This document shows positions 38,396 through 47,902 of a DNA stretch of 64,000 bases, in pieces. Origin of the DNA: Corynebacterium sp. zg-331 (GTDB lineage: Bacteria > Actinomycetota > Actinomycetes > Mycobacteriales > Mycobacteriaceae); the NCBI RefSeq assembly GCF_014267345.1, contig NZ_JACMYD010000001.1:496001-560000 (forward strand). Direction: 5' to 3'. A program made the translations under genes and the position numbers. Each line of letters opens with the position of its first letter. Positions within the stretch are counted from its first letter, which is position 1. The notes below the pieces were generated by a model. The model was not told the DNA's origin. It saw nothing but the letters and a program-made list of their open reading frames with translations, and searched no databases.

Positions 38396-39594
38396 GTAAT
38401 ACCTCATTCAAGCAGCCCATCACGCACAACCGAAAGGTCGATACTGTGACGTCTACACCGCTCATCCCCGCCGTGTTGGTTCTTGCCGACGGCCGTTCCT
38501 TCCCCGGATACAGCCTGGGCAGGGTGGGTTCCACCCTGGGCGAGGCCGTGTTTAGCACCGCGATGACCGGCTACCAGGAAACCATGACCGACCCCTCGTA
38601 TCACCGGCAGATCGTGGTGGCCACGGCGCCGCAGATAGGCAATACCGGTTGGAACGATGAAGACGACGAATCGCGGGATCGCGGCATTTGGGTGGCGGGC
38701 CTAGTCATCCGCGATCTCTCGGCGCGAGTGTCGAGCTGGCGGGCCTCCCGCAGCCTGGACGAGGAGATGGAAAAGCAGGGCATCGTGGGGATCCGCGGCG
38801 TGGACACCCGCACGGTGGTGCGCCACCTGCGCGACAAGGGTTCGGTGGCCGCGGGCATCTTCTCCGGGCCGGAGGCCGAACGCCCGCTGGCGGAGCTGGT
38901 AGACATCGTCGCGCAGCAGGAGGCGATGGAGGGGGCCGATCTTGCGGCTCAGGTCAGTACCGCGGAGCCGTACGTGGTGGAACCGGAGGGCGAGCACCGG
39001 CACACGGTGGTGGCCTTTGACATGGGAATTAAGACCAACACCCCGCGTCACTTCGCCGCCCGCGGCGTGCGCACCGTGGTGGTGCCTGCCACCGCCACCT
39101 GGGAGGACGTGGAGCAATACCGCCCGGACGGGGTGTTCGTGTCCAACGGCCCGGGCGATCCGGCCACCGCCGACGCCGTGGTGGCGGTGGTGCGCGAGGT
39201 ACTGGGGCGCAAGATTCCTTTCTTCGGCATCTGCTTTGGCAACCAGATCCTCGGCCGGGCGCTGGGGATGGAGACGTACAAGATGAAATTCGGCCATCGG
39301 GGGATCAACGTGCCGGTGCTCAACGTGGTGACCGGAAAGATTGACATTACCGCGCAGAACCACGGCTTTGCACTCAAGGGCAAGGCGGGGGAGACCTTCG
39401 ACACGGACTTCGGTCCGGCCAAGGTCACCCACGTATGCCTCAACGACGATGTGGTTGAGGGCGTGGCGTTGGAGAACGGGCTCGCCTATTCCGTGCAGTA
39501 CCACCCGGAGGCCGCCGCTGGCCCGCACGACGCCAGCCCGCTCTTTGACCAGTTCATCGACCTCATGGCCGAGTGCTCCCCCGCTCAGCAGTAA
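38392..39594 (+). CDS. carA: Carbamoyl-phosphate synthase small subunit
   Basis: Glutamine amidotransferase subunit delivering ammonia to CarB for carbamoyl phosphate, precursor of pyrimidines and arginine. The 400 residues have the N-terminal GEAVFSTAMTGYQETMTDPS (about 47-66) and a class I glutaminase domain with FFGICFGNQILGRALG (about 279-294, catalytic Cys) and the His/Glu pair in VQYHPEAAAGPHDA. I take ATG 38,392, which overlaps the leader ORF; GTG 38,446 (18 codons in, with GAAAGG upstream) is a serious alternative. Confidence 0.94.
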   Translation: MSNTSFKQPITHNRKVDTVTSTPLIPAVLVLADGRSFPGYSLGRVGSTLGEAVFSTAMTGYQETMTDPSYHRQIVVATAPQIGNTGWNDEDDESRDRGIWVAGLVIRDLSARVSSWRASRSLDEEMEKQGIVGIRGVDTRTVVRHLRDKGSVAAGIFSGPEAERPLAELVDIVAQQEAMEGADLAAQVSTAEPYVVEPEGEHRHTVVAFDMGIKTNTPRHFAARGVRTVVVPATATWEDVEQYRPDGVFVSNGPGDPATADAVVAVVREVLGRKIPFFGICFGNQILGRALGMETYKMKFGHRGINVPVLNVVTGKIDITAQNHGFALKGKAGETFDTDFGPAKVTHVCLNDDVVEGVALENGLAYSVQYHPEAAAGPHDASPLFDQFIDLMAECSPAQQ

Positions 39595-39624
39595 CCAGAC
39601 CAGGAAGGTAACCTAAGGAATCCC

Positions 39625-42600
39625 ATGCCCAAGCGCAACGATATTAATCACGTCCTGGTCATCGGCTCCGGTCCCATCGTGATCGGCCAGGCCTGTGAGT
39701 TCGATTACTCCGGCACCCAGGCCTGCCGTGTGCTCAAGGAGGAGGGGCTGCGCGTCACCCTGATAAATTCCAACCCGGCCACGATCATGACGGATCCGGA
39801 GTTTGCCGATCACACCTACGTCGAGCCGATCACCCCGGAATACATCGACAAGGTCTTTGCCAAGGAGGCTGCCCAGGGCCACCCCATCGACGCGGTGCTG
39901 GCCACCCTCGGCGGTCAGACCGCCCTGAACGCCGCGATTCAGCTCGATCGCCAGGGCATCCTGGATAAGTACGGGGTGGAACTCATTGGTGCGGACATCG
40001 AGGCCATCGAGCGCGGCGAGGATCGCCAGAAGTTCAAGGACATCGTGGCCTCCATCGGCGGGGAATCCGCTCGTTCGCGGGTCTGTCACAGCATGGAAGA
40101 GGTGCACAAGACGGTGGCTGAGCTGGGCCTGCCGGTGGTGGTGCGCCCCAGCTTCACCATGGGCGGTCTGGGTTCCGGATTGGCCTTTGACGAGGAGGAT
40201 CTGGAGCGTATCGCCGGCGGTGGCCTGGCGGCTTCCCCGGAGGCCAATGTGCTCATCGAGGAATCCATCCTCGGCTGGAAGGAATACGAACTGGAGTTGA
40301 TGCGCGATGGCGACGATAACGTGGTGGTCATCGCCTCCATCGAAAACGTCGATGCCCTAGGCGTGCACACCGGCGACTCCGTGACGGTAGCACCGGCGAT
40401 GACGCTGACGGATCGCGAGTACCAGAAGATGCGCGATCAGGGCATCGCCATCATCCGGGCCGTGGGCGTGGACACCGGTGGCTGTAACATTCAGTTCGCC
40501 CTCGACCCCCGCGATGGCCGCCTCATCACCATCGAGATGAATCCGCGCGTCTCGCGTTCCTCCGCCCTGGCCTCCAAGGCCACGGGTTTTCCCATCGCCA
40601 AGATCGCCGCCAAGCTGGCGATCGGCTATACGCTGGACGAGATCACCAACGACATCACGGGGGTTACCCCGGCGGCCTTCGAGCCCACCCTGGACTACGT
40701 GATCGTCAAGGCGCCCCGTTTCGCCTTTGAAAAGTTTGTGGGCTCGGACGATACGCTGACCACCACCATGAAGTCCGTGGGCGAGGCGATGGGCATCGGC
40801 CGTAACTACATCGCGGGCCTCAATAAGGTGATGCGTTCGCTGGAGCAGAAACAGGCGGGCTTCTGGACGGCCCCGGACCCGGAGTTTGGCTCAGTCGAGG
40901 AGGTGTTGGAGGACCTCCGGCGCCCCACGGAGGGCCGCATGTACGACGTGGAGCTGGCGCTGCGCTGGGGAGCGAGTATCGAGCAGGTGCACGAGGCCTC
41001 CGGCATCGATCCCTGGTTCCTGGCGGAGCTGGCCGAGTTGGTGGCGTTCCGCGAGGAGCTGATCGCGGCCCAGGTGCTCACCGAGGACCTGCTGCGCCGC
41101 GCCAAGGTCTTCGGCCTGTCCGATGCCCAGATCGCCCGGTTGCGCCCCGAGTTCGCCGGGGAGGAGGGCGTGCGTCGACTGCGCTGGTCGATGGGCATCC
41201 GCCCAGTGTATAAGACGGTGGATACCTGCGCGGCGGAGTTTGAGGCGCGCACCCCGTACCACTATTCCGCCTACGAGCTCGACCCCGAGGCGGAATCCGA
41301 GGTCACCGAGCAGAAGGAGCGGGAGAAGGTCATCATCCTGGGATCCGGGCCCAACCGGATCGGCCAGGGGATCGAGTTCGATTATTCCTGCGTGCACGCG
41401 GCGCTGGAGTTGTCCCGGGTGGGTTATGAGACGGTGATGGTCAATTGCAACCCGGAGACCGTTTCCACGGACTACGATACCGCCGACCGCCTCTACTTCG
41501 AGCCGCTGACCTTCGAGGACGTGATGGAGGTTTATCACGCGGAGTGCCAGTCCGGCACGGTGGCAGGCGTGATCGTGCAGCTCGGCGGCCAAACCCCCCT
41601 AGGTCTGGCGGAGCGCCTGGCGGCTGCGGGCGTGCCGGTGGTGGGCACCACTCCGGAATCCATCAACCTGGCCGAGGATCGCGGCGAGTTTGGCGAGGTG
41701 CTGCGCCGTGCGGAGCTGCCGGCCCCGGCCTTCGGCACCGCGACGTCGTTCGATGAGGCCCGCGAGGTGGCCGCCGCCATCGGCTATCCGGTGCTGGTGC
41801 GTCCTTCCTATGTATTGGGCGGGCGCGGCATGGAGATCGTCTACGACGAGTCCTCGCTGAGCAGCTACATCGAGCGGGCCACGGAGCTGACCTCCGATCA
41901 CCCGGTGTTGGTGGATCGCTTCCTCGATAACGCCATCGAGATCGACGTAGACGCACTGTGCGACGGCACGGAGGTCTATCTGGCCGGAGTGATGGAGCAC
42001 ATCGAGGAGGCTGGCATCCATTCCGGCGATTCCGCTTGCGCCCTGCCCCCCATGACCTTGGGCCCGGAGGACATCGAGGCGGTGCGCCGCTCTACGGTGG
42101 CCCTCGCGCAGGGTATCGGTGTCAAGGGGCTGATGAACGTGCAGTATGCCCTCAAGGACGACGTGCTCTATGTCATCGAGGCCAATCCGCGCGCCTCGCG
42201 CACGGTTCCCTTCGTCTCTAAGGCGACCGGCGTGCCTCTGGCCAAGGCGGCCTCCCGCATCATGATGGGCGCCACCCTCGCCGAGCTGCGCGCCGAGGGG
42301 ATGATCCCCGCCACTCACGACGGCGGTTCCCTGCCCATCGACGCGCCCATCGCCGTCAAGGAGGCGGTGCTGCCGTTTAATCGCTTCCGTCGCCCGGACG
42401 GTACCATGCTCGATACCCTGCTGAGCCCGGAGATGAAGTCCACCGGCGAGGTCATGGGCGTGGCTACCAACTTCGGTGCGGCCTATGCCAAGGCGGAGGC
42501 CTCGGCCTTCGGCGCCCTGCCCACCGAGGGGACAGTGTTCGTCTCCGTGGCCAATCGGGATAAACGTACCCTGATCTTCCCCATCCAGCGTCTAGCCTCG

Positions 42601-42966
42601 TTGGGCTTCACGATCCTGGCCACCGCGGGCACCGCGAGCATACTGCGGCGCAACGGTATCGATTGCGAGGAGGTGCTCAAGGGCTCGGACATCCGCGCCG
42701 GCGCGCAGGGCCCCTCCATCCTGGATCGGATCCGGGCCGGCGAGGTGGACCTCATCTTGAATACCCCGGCGGGTTCCTCCGGGGCGCGTCACGATGGTTA
42801 CGACATCCGTGCGGCGGCGGTAAGCGTGGGAGTGCCCGCGGTCACCACCGTGCAGGGGGTCACCGCGGCCGTGCAGGGCATCGAGGCCCTGCGCGGCGAG
42901 GGCTTTGCGGTGCGCGCCCTGCAAGAGCTCGATCACGCCTCGGCGGGAAAGGCGATGGGGAAGTGA
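39625..42966 (+). CDS. carB: Carbamoyl-phosphate synthase large subunit
   Basis: Synthetase subunit with two ATP-grasp halves. The 1113-residue product shows the duplicated pattern: [21 protein letters not shown] (N half, about 9-29; core [16 protein letters not shown]) and [20 protein letters not shown] (C half, about 569-588), ATP-grasp segments [15 protein letters not shown] and [17 protein letters not shown], and a C-terminal MGS-like allosteric domain (from about 950) beginning [19 protein letters not shown]. The start follows AAGGTAACCTAAGGA. The stop overlaps the pyrF GTG. Confidence 0.97.
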   Translation: MPKRNDINHVLVIGSGPIVIGQACEFDYSGTQACRVLKEEGLRVTLINSNPATIMTDPEFADHTYVEPITPEYIDKVFAKEAAQGHPIDAVLATLGGQTALNAAIQLDRQGILDKYGVELIGADIEAIERGEDRQKFKDIVASIGGESARSRVCHSMEEVHKTVAELGLPVVVRPSFTMGGLGSGLAFDEEDLERIAGGGLAASPEANVLIEESILGWKEYELELMRDGDDNVVVIASIENVDALGVHTGDSVTVAPAMTLTDREYQKMRDQGIAIIRAVGVDTGGCNIQFALDPRDGRLITIEMNPRVSRSSALASKATGFPIAKIAAKLAIGYTLDEITNDITGVTPAAFEPTLDYVIVKAPRFAFEKFVGSDDTLTTTMKSVGEAMGIGRNYIAGLNKVMRSLEQKQAGFWTAPDPEFGSVEEVLEDLRRPTEGRMYDVELALRWGASIEQVHEASGIDPWFLAELAELVAFREELIAAQVLTEDLLRRAKVFGLSDAQIARLRPEFAGEEGVRRLRWSMGIRPVYKTVDTCAAEFEARTPYHYSAYELDPEAESEVTEQKEREKVIILGSGPNRIGQGIEFDYSCVHAALELSRVGYETVMVNCNPETVSTDYDTADRLYFEPLTFEDVMEVYHAECQSGTVAGVIVQLGGQTPLGLAERLAAAGVPVVGTTPESINLAEDRGEFGEVLRRAELPAPAFGTATSFDEAREVAAAIGYPVLVRPSYVLGGRGMEIVYDESSLSSYIERATELTSDHPVLVDRFLDNAIEIDVDALCDGTEVYLAGVMEHIEEAGIHSGDSACALPPMTLGPEDIEAVRRSTVALAQGIGVKGLMNVQYALKDDVLYVIEANPRASRTVPFVSKATGVPLAKAASRIMMGATLAELRAEGMIPATHDGGSLPIDAPIAVKEAVLPFNRFRRPDGTMLDTLLSPEMKSTGEVMGVATNFGAAYAKAEASAFGALPTEGTVFVSVANRDKRTLIFPIQRLASLGFTILATAGTASILRRNGIDCEEVLKGSDIRAGAQGPSILDRIRAGEVDLILNTPAGSSGARHDGYDIRAAAVSVGVPAVTTVQGVTAAVQGIEALRGEGFAVRALQELDHASAGKAMGK

Positions 42967-43784
42967 CGCCGACCTTTGGCGATCGTCTGGCTCGGGTGGC
43001 GCGGCGGCGCGGGCGCCTGTGCGTGGGTATTGATCCCCACCCGGGGCTCCTGGAGTCCTGGGGTCTGGGTGATACGGCGGCGGGCTTGGCGGAGTTTTCC
43101 CGCCGGTGCGTGGAGGCCTTTGGCCCCACGGTCTGCCTGGTCAAACCGCAGGTGGCCTTCTACGAGCGTTTCGGCTCCGCGGGTTTTGCCGTGTTGGAGG
43201 AGACGATCGCGGGCTTGCGCGCCCAGGGCGCGCTCGTGGTGGCCGACGCCAAGCGCGGCGATATTGGCTCGACGATGGCGGGCTACGCCTCCGCGTGGTT
43301 GGACGATTCCTCGCCCCTGTGCAGCGATGCGGTGACCGTCTCGCCCTACCTAGGGATAGGGGCCCTGGATCCTGCCTTCGAGCGCGCGGAGGCTACCGGC
43401 CGAGGCGTCTTCGTGCTCGCGGCCACCTCGAATCCGGAAGCCCGCGTACTCCAGGCCCACGAGGGCGCCGATGGGCGCAGCATCGCTCAGCAGGTGGTGG
43501 ACGAGGTCACGCGGCGTAACGCCGCCCACGAGGGTCTGGGAAATCTCGGCGTGGTGGTGGGGGCGACGGTGGAGCGGGCCCCGGATTGTCGGTGCCTCAA
43601 CGGTCCGGTGCTCATGCCGGGCGTGGGGGTGCAGGGTGGCAGCGCCCAGGACGTGGCGCACATCATGGGTTCGCGGGCGGATTTGGCCTATCCCAATGTG
43701 TCTCGAGGCGTGCTCGGCTGCGGTCCTGAGGTCTGTGACCTGCGCAAAGCCGTGGAATCTTTTGGGCAAGCTCTGAGATTATGA
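42963..43784 (+). CDS. pyrF: Orotidine 5'-phosphate decarboxylase, actinobacterial type 2
   Basis: Final step of de novo UMP synthesis. GTG 42,963 overlaps the carB stop by four bases; the frame open upstream to 42,663 lies inside carB. The 273 residues contain [19 protein letters not shown] (about 16-34), [14 protein letters not shown] (about 58-71), the catalytic [20 protein letters not shown] (about 91-110, Asp-Lys-Asp set) and [15 protein letters not shown] (phosphate-binding). With carAB it is the only pyrimidine-pathway gene here; pyrB and pyrC are not in the window. Confidence 0.95.
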   Translation: MTPTFGDRLARVARRRGRLCVGIDPHPGLLESWGLGDTAAGLAEFSRRCVEAFGPTVCLVKPQVAFYERFGSAGFAVLEETIAGLRAQGALVVADAKRGDIGSTMAGYASAWLDDSSPLCSDAVTVSPYLGIGALDPAFERAEATGRGVFVLAATSNPEARVLQAHEGADGRSIAQQVVDEVTRRNAAHEGLGNLGVVVGATVERAPDCRCLNGPVLMPGVGVQGGSAQDVAHIMGSRADLAYPNVSRGVLGCGPEVCDLRKAVESFGQALRL

Positions 43785-43885
43785 CCGTCCGCCGGCCCGA
43801 GGCGGTTGCCCTGCTATTTTAGGGGGAGCCACGCTGAACCATCTCGGTTGATAGGCCTTGTGCCCTGCGCCGATTGCGGTGGCCC

Positions 43886-43912
43886 ACCCCCGGCGGTGTT
43901 ACACTGAGCGGA
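43886..43912 (+). promoter_or_regulatory. Candidate promoter for mihF
   Basis: TTACACT, a good extended actinobacterial -10, stands about 90 bases before the mihF start in GGCGGTGTTACACTGAGCGG, with TTGCGG some 20 bases upstream as a weak -35. This gives mihF-gmk a promoter independent of the car-pyrF transcript. Pattern-based only. Confidence 0.35.
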
Positions 43913-43988
43913 CATCGGCATGAGGTAGCGATGGTATTCCAGGCGCACCGCCGAACAGGAAGAATAAAGAAACGAACTGGAGGAACTC

Positions 43989-44312
43989 GTGGCCCTTCCG
44001 AAGTTGACCGATGAGCAGCGCAAGGAGGCCCTTGCTAAGGCTGCCGAGGCCCGCAAGGCTCGCGCCGAGCTCAAGGAGAAGCTCAAGCGCGGCGACATGA
44101 CCCTGAAGGAAGTCCTGGACAAGGCCCAGGACGATGAGATCGTGGGTAAGACGAAGGTCTCTGCGCTTCTCGAGGCGCTGCCGAAGGTGGGCAAGGTCAA
44201 GGCCAAGGAAATCATGGAGGAGTTGGAGATCGCTCCCACCCGCCGCCTGCGCGGCCTGGGCGAGCGCCAGCGGCGTGCCCTGTTGGATCGCTTCGGCTAC
44301 GCCGAGGAATAA
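43989..44312 (+). CDS. mihF: Integration host factor, actinobacterial type (MihF)
   Basis: Nucleoid-associated DNA-binding protein of the mycobacterial/streptomycete IHF type, unrelated to E. coli IHF. The 107-residue product has a highly charged N-terminal helix (KLTDEQRKEALAKAAEARKA), then helices containing VGKTKVSALLEALPKVGKVK (about 50-69), the helix-two-turn-helix DNA-binding segment, and RRLRGLGERQRRALLDRFG at the end. GTG start with GGAGGAA upstream. It lies just before gmk, its conserved position. Confidence 0.95.
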   Translation: MALPKLTDEQRKEALAKAAEARKARAELKEKLKRGDMTLKEVLDKAQDDEIVGKTKVSALLEALPKVGKVKAKEIMEELEIAPTRRLRGLGERQRRALLDRFGYAEE

Positions 44313-44315
44313 CCC

Positions 44316-44888
44316 ATGACCGGCGAGAGCCCTCGTGGTCAGCTGGTGGTTCTGGCTGGCCCGTCTGCCGTAGGCAAGTCCACGGTGGTTCATCGCCTCC
44401 GCGGGAGCGTCTCCGGGCTATATTTTAGTGTCTCCATGACCACCCGCAGCCCGCGTCCGGGCGAGGTGGACGGGGTGGATTATTTCTACGTCACCCCGGA
44501 GGAGTTCCAGGAGCGTATCGATAGGGGTGAGATGCTGGAGTGGGCCGATATTCACGGTGGCCTCCAGCGCTCCGGCACCCCGGCGGCACCGGTGGAACAA
44601 GCCTTGGCGGAGGGAAGGCCCGTTCTCGTCGAGGTGGATCTCGTGGGCGCGCGTAACGTGAAGGCGATGATGCCCGAGGCCACCACGGTCTTTCTGGCGC
44701 CGCCGTCCTGGGAGGTGCTCGTGGAGCGCCTCACCGGGCGAGGCACGGAGTCCGAGGACGTCATCGCGCGCCGCCTGGAAACCGCGCGCGGGGAGTTGAC
44801 CGCCATGGATGAATTCGATCGCGTGGTGGTCAACGATGACGTCGATACCGCCGTGGCCGCCATCGGTGGTATCCTGCGGGGCGAGTAG
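44316..44888 (+). CDS. gmk: Guanylate kinase
   Basis: Phosphorylates GMP to GDP. The 190 residues have the P-loop [16 protein letters not shown] (about 13-28), the GMP-binding [19 protein letters not shown] (about 41-59), and [10 protein letters not shown]. Three bases after mihF, so cotranscribed. The length matches the family. A GC-rich imperfect hairpin follows before rpoZ. Confidence 0.95.
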   Translation: MTGESPRGQLVVLAGPSAVGKSTVVHRLRGSVSGLYFSVSMTTRSPRPGEVDGVDYFYVTPEEFQERIDRGEMLEWADIHGGLQRSGTPAAPVEQALAEGRPVLVEVDLVGARNVKAMMPEATTVFLAPPSWEVLVERLTGRGTESEDVIARRLETARGELTAMDEFDRVVVNDDVDTAVAAIGGILRGE

Positions 44889-44949
44889 GACGGGGCGGCG
44901 CGTGGGCGCGCCCCGGGTAATCCTTTTGAGCAAAAGAATTAAGGTGTAA

Positions 44950-45240
44950 GTGACGAACGTGAGTAACGGGACCGAGAAGAAGCAGCCGGTTTTCGATCCG
45001 CCGGTGGGTATTACCGACCCGCCGATCGATCGCCTCCTGGAAAAGGTTTCCTCCAAGTACGCCCTGGTGATCTACGCGGCCAAGCGCGCGCGTCAGATCA
45101 ATAGCTACTATCAGCAGGCCGACGAGGGTGTTTTTGAATTCATCGGTCCGCTCGTGACCCCGGAAGCCGGGGAGAAGCCGCTGTCCATCGCTCTGCGCGA
45201 GATCGACGGCGATCTTCTCGAGCACGAGGAAGGCCGCTAG
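44950..45240 (+). CDS. rpoZ: DNA-directed RNA polymerase omega subunit
   Basis: Small RNA polymerase subunit that helps fold and assemble beta'. The 96-residue product contains [20 protein letters not shown] (about 20-39), the family-defining [14 protein letters not shown] (about 43-56) and the C-terminal [15 protein letters not shown] (about 77-91). GTG 44,950 gives the longest form; a second GTG three codons later is possible. Position between gmk and coaBC is the standard one. Confidence 0.94.
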   Translation: MTNVSNGTEKKQPVFDPPVGITDPPIDRLLEKVSSKYALVIYAAKRARQINSYYQQADEGVFEFIGPLVTPEAGEKPLSIALREIDGDLLEHEEGR

Positions 45241-45272
45241 GCCTGCGGTTTCTCGGAGCCACTGCGATCCTA

Positions 45273-45301
45273 GGCCGCTGCCCGGGGGCTGGGCGGTGGC
45301 C
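45273..45301 (+). terminator. Hairpin after rpoZ
   Basis: Eleven-pair stem GGCCGCTGCCC / GGGCGGTGGCC with two G-U pairs and a seven-base loop, 33 bases after the rpoZ stop, followed by TTT. Probably a terminator or attenuator separating rpoZ from coaBC. Confidence 0.5.
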
Positions 45302-45366
45302 TTTGCCGTGGCACCGACGGAAGACAGCAACGAGCGCACGGACCCAGCGGGAAGGACGCAAGAGGG

Positions 45367-46611
45367 TTGAAAATCATCGTGGGAGTGGCCGGGGGAATCG
45401 CGGCCTATAAGGCCTGTCACCTGATACGAAGCTTCAAGGAATCCGGCGACGAGGTGCACGTAATCCCCACTCCCGCCGCGCTAAATTTCGTGGGTGCCGC
45501 CACGTTTGAGGCGCTCTCGGGCAACTCGGTGAGCACCTCCGTGTTTGAGGGGGTCGATGAGGTGCGGCACGTGCGCCTGGGGCAGGAGGCCCACGGCGTG
45601 ATCATCGCCCCGGCCACCGCGGATCTGCTCGCCCGTTTGGCTGCGGGACGAGCGGATGATCTGCTCAGCGCCACGATCCTGGTGGCCGCCTGCCCGGTGA
45701 TCGTGGCCCCGGCCATGCACACGGAGATGTGGCTCCATCCCGCTACCCAGGCCAACGTCGAGGTGCTGCGTGCCCGGGGAGTAACGGTGCTCGAACCCGC
45801 CTCGGGTCGGCTTACCGGGACCGATAGCGGCACGGGCCGGCTGCTGGAGCCGGAGCAGATCGCGGATCTGGCGCGCATGGTGATCGCAGGGACGAGCCTG
45901 CCGCGCGATCTGGAAGGAAAGCGGGTGCTCATCACCGCGGGCGGAACCCAGGAGAACCTGGATCCGGTGCGCTACCTGGGTAATCGCTCCTCCGGACGGC
46001 AGGGCTTTGCCCTGGCCGAGGTGGCGGCCCAGCGCGGAGCCCGGGTGCATCTCATCGCCGGGGCCACGGAGGATATGCCGGTTCCGGCGGGGGCTCGAGT
46101 GGAGCGTGTGGTCTCCGCCACAGAGATGGCGGCGGCGGTGACCGAACAGGCCCTTGAGGCTGACGCGATCGTTATGGCGGCGGCGGTGGCGGATTTCCGG
46201 CCAGCCACGCAGGCTGGAACCAAGATGAAAAAGGGGTCCGACGATGGCGCGCTGGCCACGCTGAACCTGGTGGAAAACCCCGACATCCTGCACGGCGTGG
46301 TGCAGGCGCGACGGCGCGGGGAGATCCCGACGCACACGGTCATCGCGGGCTTTGCGGCGGAGACCGGTGATGGCGCTTATTCCGCTTTGGAGTACGGGCT
46401 GCGAAAACTGGAGCGCAAGGGCTGCGATCTGCTCATGTGCAACGAGGTGGGCGTGGGCAAGGTCTTTGGGGAGCGCCGCAACCGGGGATGGCTGCTGCGT
46501 GCCCGCGGGGAGCAGCCGCCCGAGGTGATCGAACTCGACGACTCCACCAAGCATCAGATCGCCGGGGCCTACCTTGACGCTGTGGTCCGGTTCCCATCCT
46601 TGCAAGAGTAG
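45367..46611 (+). CDS. coaBC: Bifunctional phosphopantothenoylcysteine decarboxylase/phosphopantothenate-cysteine ligase
   Basis: Two consecutive coenzyme A biosynthesis steps. The 414-residue product begins [19 protein letters not shown], the flavin-binding start of the CoaC domain, with [19 protein letters not shown] (about 115-133; the usual PxMNxxMW motif has His in place of Asn). The CoaB domain starts about residue 182 with [20 protein letters not shown] and [20 protein letters not shown], and ends with the Lys/Asp-rich nucleotide site. TTG start at 45,367 fits the domain boundary. Confidence 0.94.
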   Translation: MKIIVGVAGGIAAYKACHLIRSFKESGDEVHVIPTPAALNFVGAATFEALSGNSVSTSVFEGVDEVRHVRLGQEAHGVIIAPATADLLARLAAGRADDLLSATILVAACPVIVAPAMHTEMWLHPATQANVEVLRARGVTVLEPASGRLTGTDSGTGRLLEPEQIADLARMVIAGTSLPRDLEGKRVLITAGGTQENLDPVRYLGNRSSGRQGFALAEVAAQRGARVHLIAGATEDMPVPAGARVERVVSATEMAAAVTEQALEADAIVMAAAVADFRPATQAGTKMKKGSDDGALATLNLVENPDILHGVVQARRRGEIPTHTVIAGFAAETGDGAYSALEYGLRKLERKGCDLLMCNEVGVGKVFGERRNRGWLLRARGEQPPEVIELDDSTKHQIAGAYLDAVVRFPSLQE

Positions 46612-46667
46612 ACCGCTTGGTCTATCCTTGCTCAGTAGTTCATCCCTGGGTAGTAAAGGAAAAGTTC

Positions 46668-47891
46668 GTGGCATCTTCCCCGCGCTCCGTGCGGCTTTTT
46701 ACTAGCGAGTCCGTGACGGAGGGACACCCCGATAAGATTTGCGACGCCGTCTCGGACACCATCCTCGACGCAATCCTGCGGGAGGATCCGCACGCCCACG
46801 TGGCCGTGGAGACACTGGTGACTACCGGCCAGGTGCACGTGGTCGGGGAAGTGCGCACCACCGGATACGTGGACATCCCGAGCCTGGTGCGCAGCACTCT
46901 GGTGCGCATCGGCTTTACCTCCTCGGACGTGGGATTCGATGGCACCACCTGCGGCGTGAACATCGCCATCGGGGAGCAGTCCGCAGAGATCGGCCACGGG
47001 GTAGATACCTCCCAGGAGATGCGCTCCGGGGGCCATTACGAGGATGACGATCAGGCCGGCGCCGGCGACCAGGGCCTGATGTTTGGCTATGCCACCAACG
47101 AGACCGCCGAGTACATGCCGCTGCCCATCGCCCTGGCTCATCGACTTTCCCGCCGCCTTTCCCAGGTGCGCAAGGAGGGCATCGTCGCACACCTGCGCCC
47201 GGATGGCAAGACCCAGGTGACCTTCGCCTATGACGAGGCCGGTCGGCCGCTCTACCTGGATACCGTGGTGATTTCCACCCAGCACGATCCCGAGGTGGAT
47301 TCCGCCTGGCTGGAGGCGCAGCTGCGCCCGCACGTCCTGGACTGGGTGATCAACGACGCCGGCCTGGCATCGTTGGTCACGGAGGATCTCAACCTGCTCA
47401 TCAATCCGTCGGGTTCCTTTACCCTCGGCGGCCCGATGGGAGACGCCGGCCTGACCGGCCGCAAAATTATCGTGGACACCTACGGTGGTATGGCTCGCCA
47501 CGGCGGCGGCGCCTTTTCCGGCAAGGATCCGAGCAAGGTGGATCGCTCTGGCGCCTACGCCATGCGCTGGGTGGCCAAAAACATCGTGGCCGCGGGGCTG
47601 GCGGATCGCGCCGAGGTGCAGGTGGCCTACGCGATCGGCCGCGCCACCCCGGTGGGACTCTATGTGGAGACCTTTGGCACCGCCAAGGAGGGCCTCAACG
47701 ACGTGGACATTCAGTGCGCGGTCAGCGAGGTTTTCGATCTGCGCCCCACCGCAATTATCCGGGAGCTGGATCTGCTGCGTCCCATCTACGCCCCCACGGC
47801 CGCCTATGGTCACTTCGGCCGCACGGACGTGGATTTCCCCTGGGAAAGCACGCACCGAGCCGCCGTCCTGCGCGAGGCCGCAGGCCTGTAA
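46668..47891 (+). CDS. metK: S-adenosylmethionine synthase
   Basis: Makes SAM from methionine and ATP. I choose GTG 46,668 with AAAGGAAAAG upstream; the ATG-like codon at 46,617 is too far from the conserved N-terminus. The 407 residues contain [20 protein letters not shown] (about 8-27), [13 protein letters not shown] (about 127-139), [20 protein letters not shown] (about 260-279), and [19 protein letters not shown] (about 283-301), all invariant MetK blocks. No SAM riboswitch was seen in front of it. Confidence 0.96.
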   Translation: MASSPRSVRLFTSESVTEGHPDKICDAVSDTILDAILREDPHAHVAVETLVTTGQVHVVGEVRTTGYVDIPSLVRSTLVRIGFTSSDVGFDGTTCGVNIAIGEQSAEIGHGVDTSQEMRSGGHYEDDDQAGAGDQGLMFGYATNETAEYMPLPIALAHRLSRRLSQVRKEGIVAHLRPDGKTQVTFAYDEAGRPLYLDTVVISTQHDPEVDSAWLEAQLRPHVLDWVINDAGLASLVTEDLNLLINPSGSFTLGGPMGDAGLTGRKIIVDTYGGMARHGGGAFSGKDPSKVDRSGAYAMRWVAKNIVAAGLADRAEVQVAYAIGRATPVGLYVETFGTAKEGLNDVDIQCAVSEVFDLRPTAIIRELDLLRPIYAPTAAYGHFGRTDVDFPWESTHRAAVLREAAGL

Positions 47892-47902
47892 AATCGGCCA
47901 TC

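Noticed and set aside
44892-44914. GC-rich hairpin between gmk and rpoZ as a terminator
   Set aside because: The stem is imperfect and the following sequence (GGGTAATCC) has no T run; kept only as a remark.
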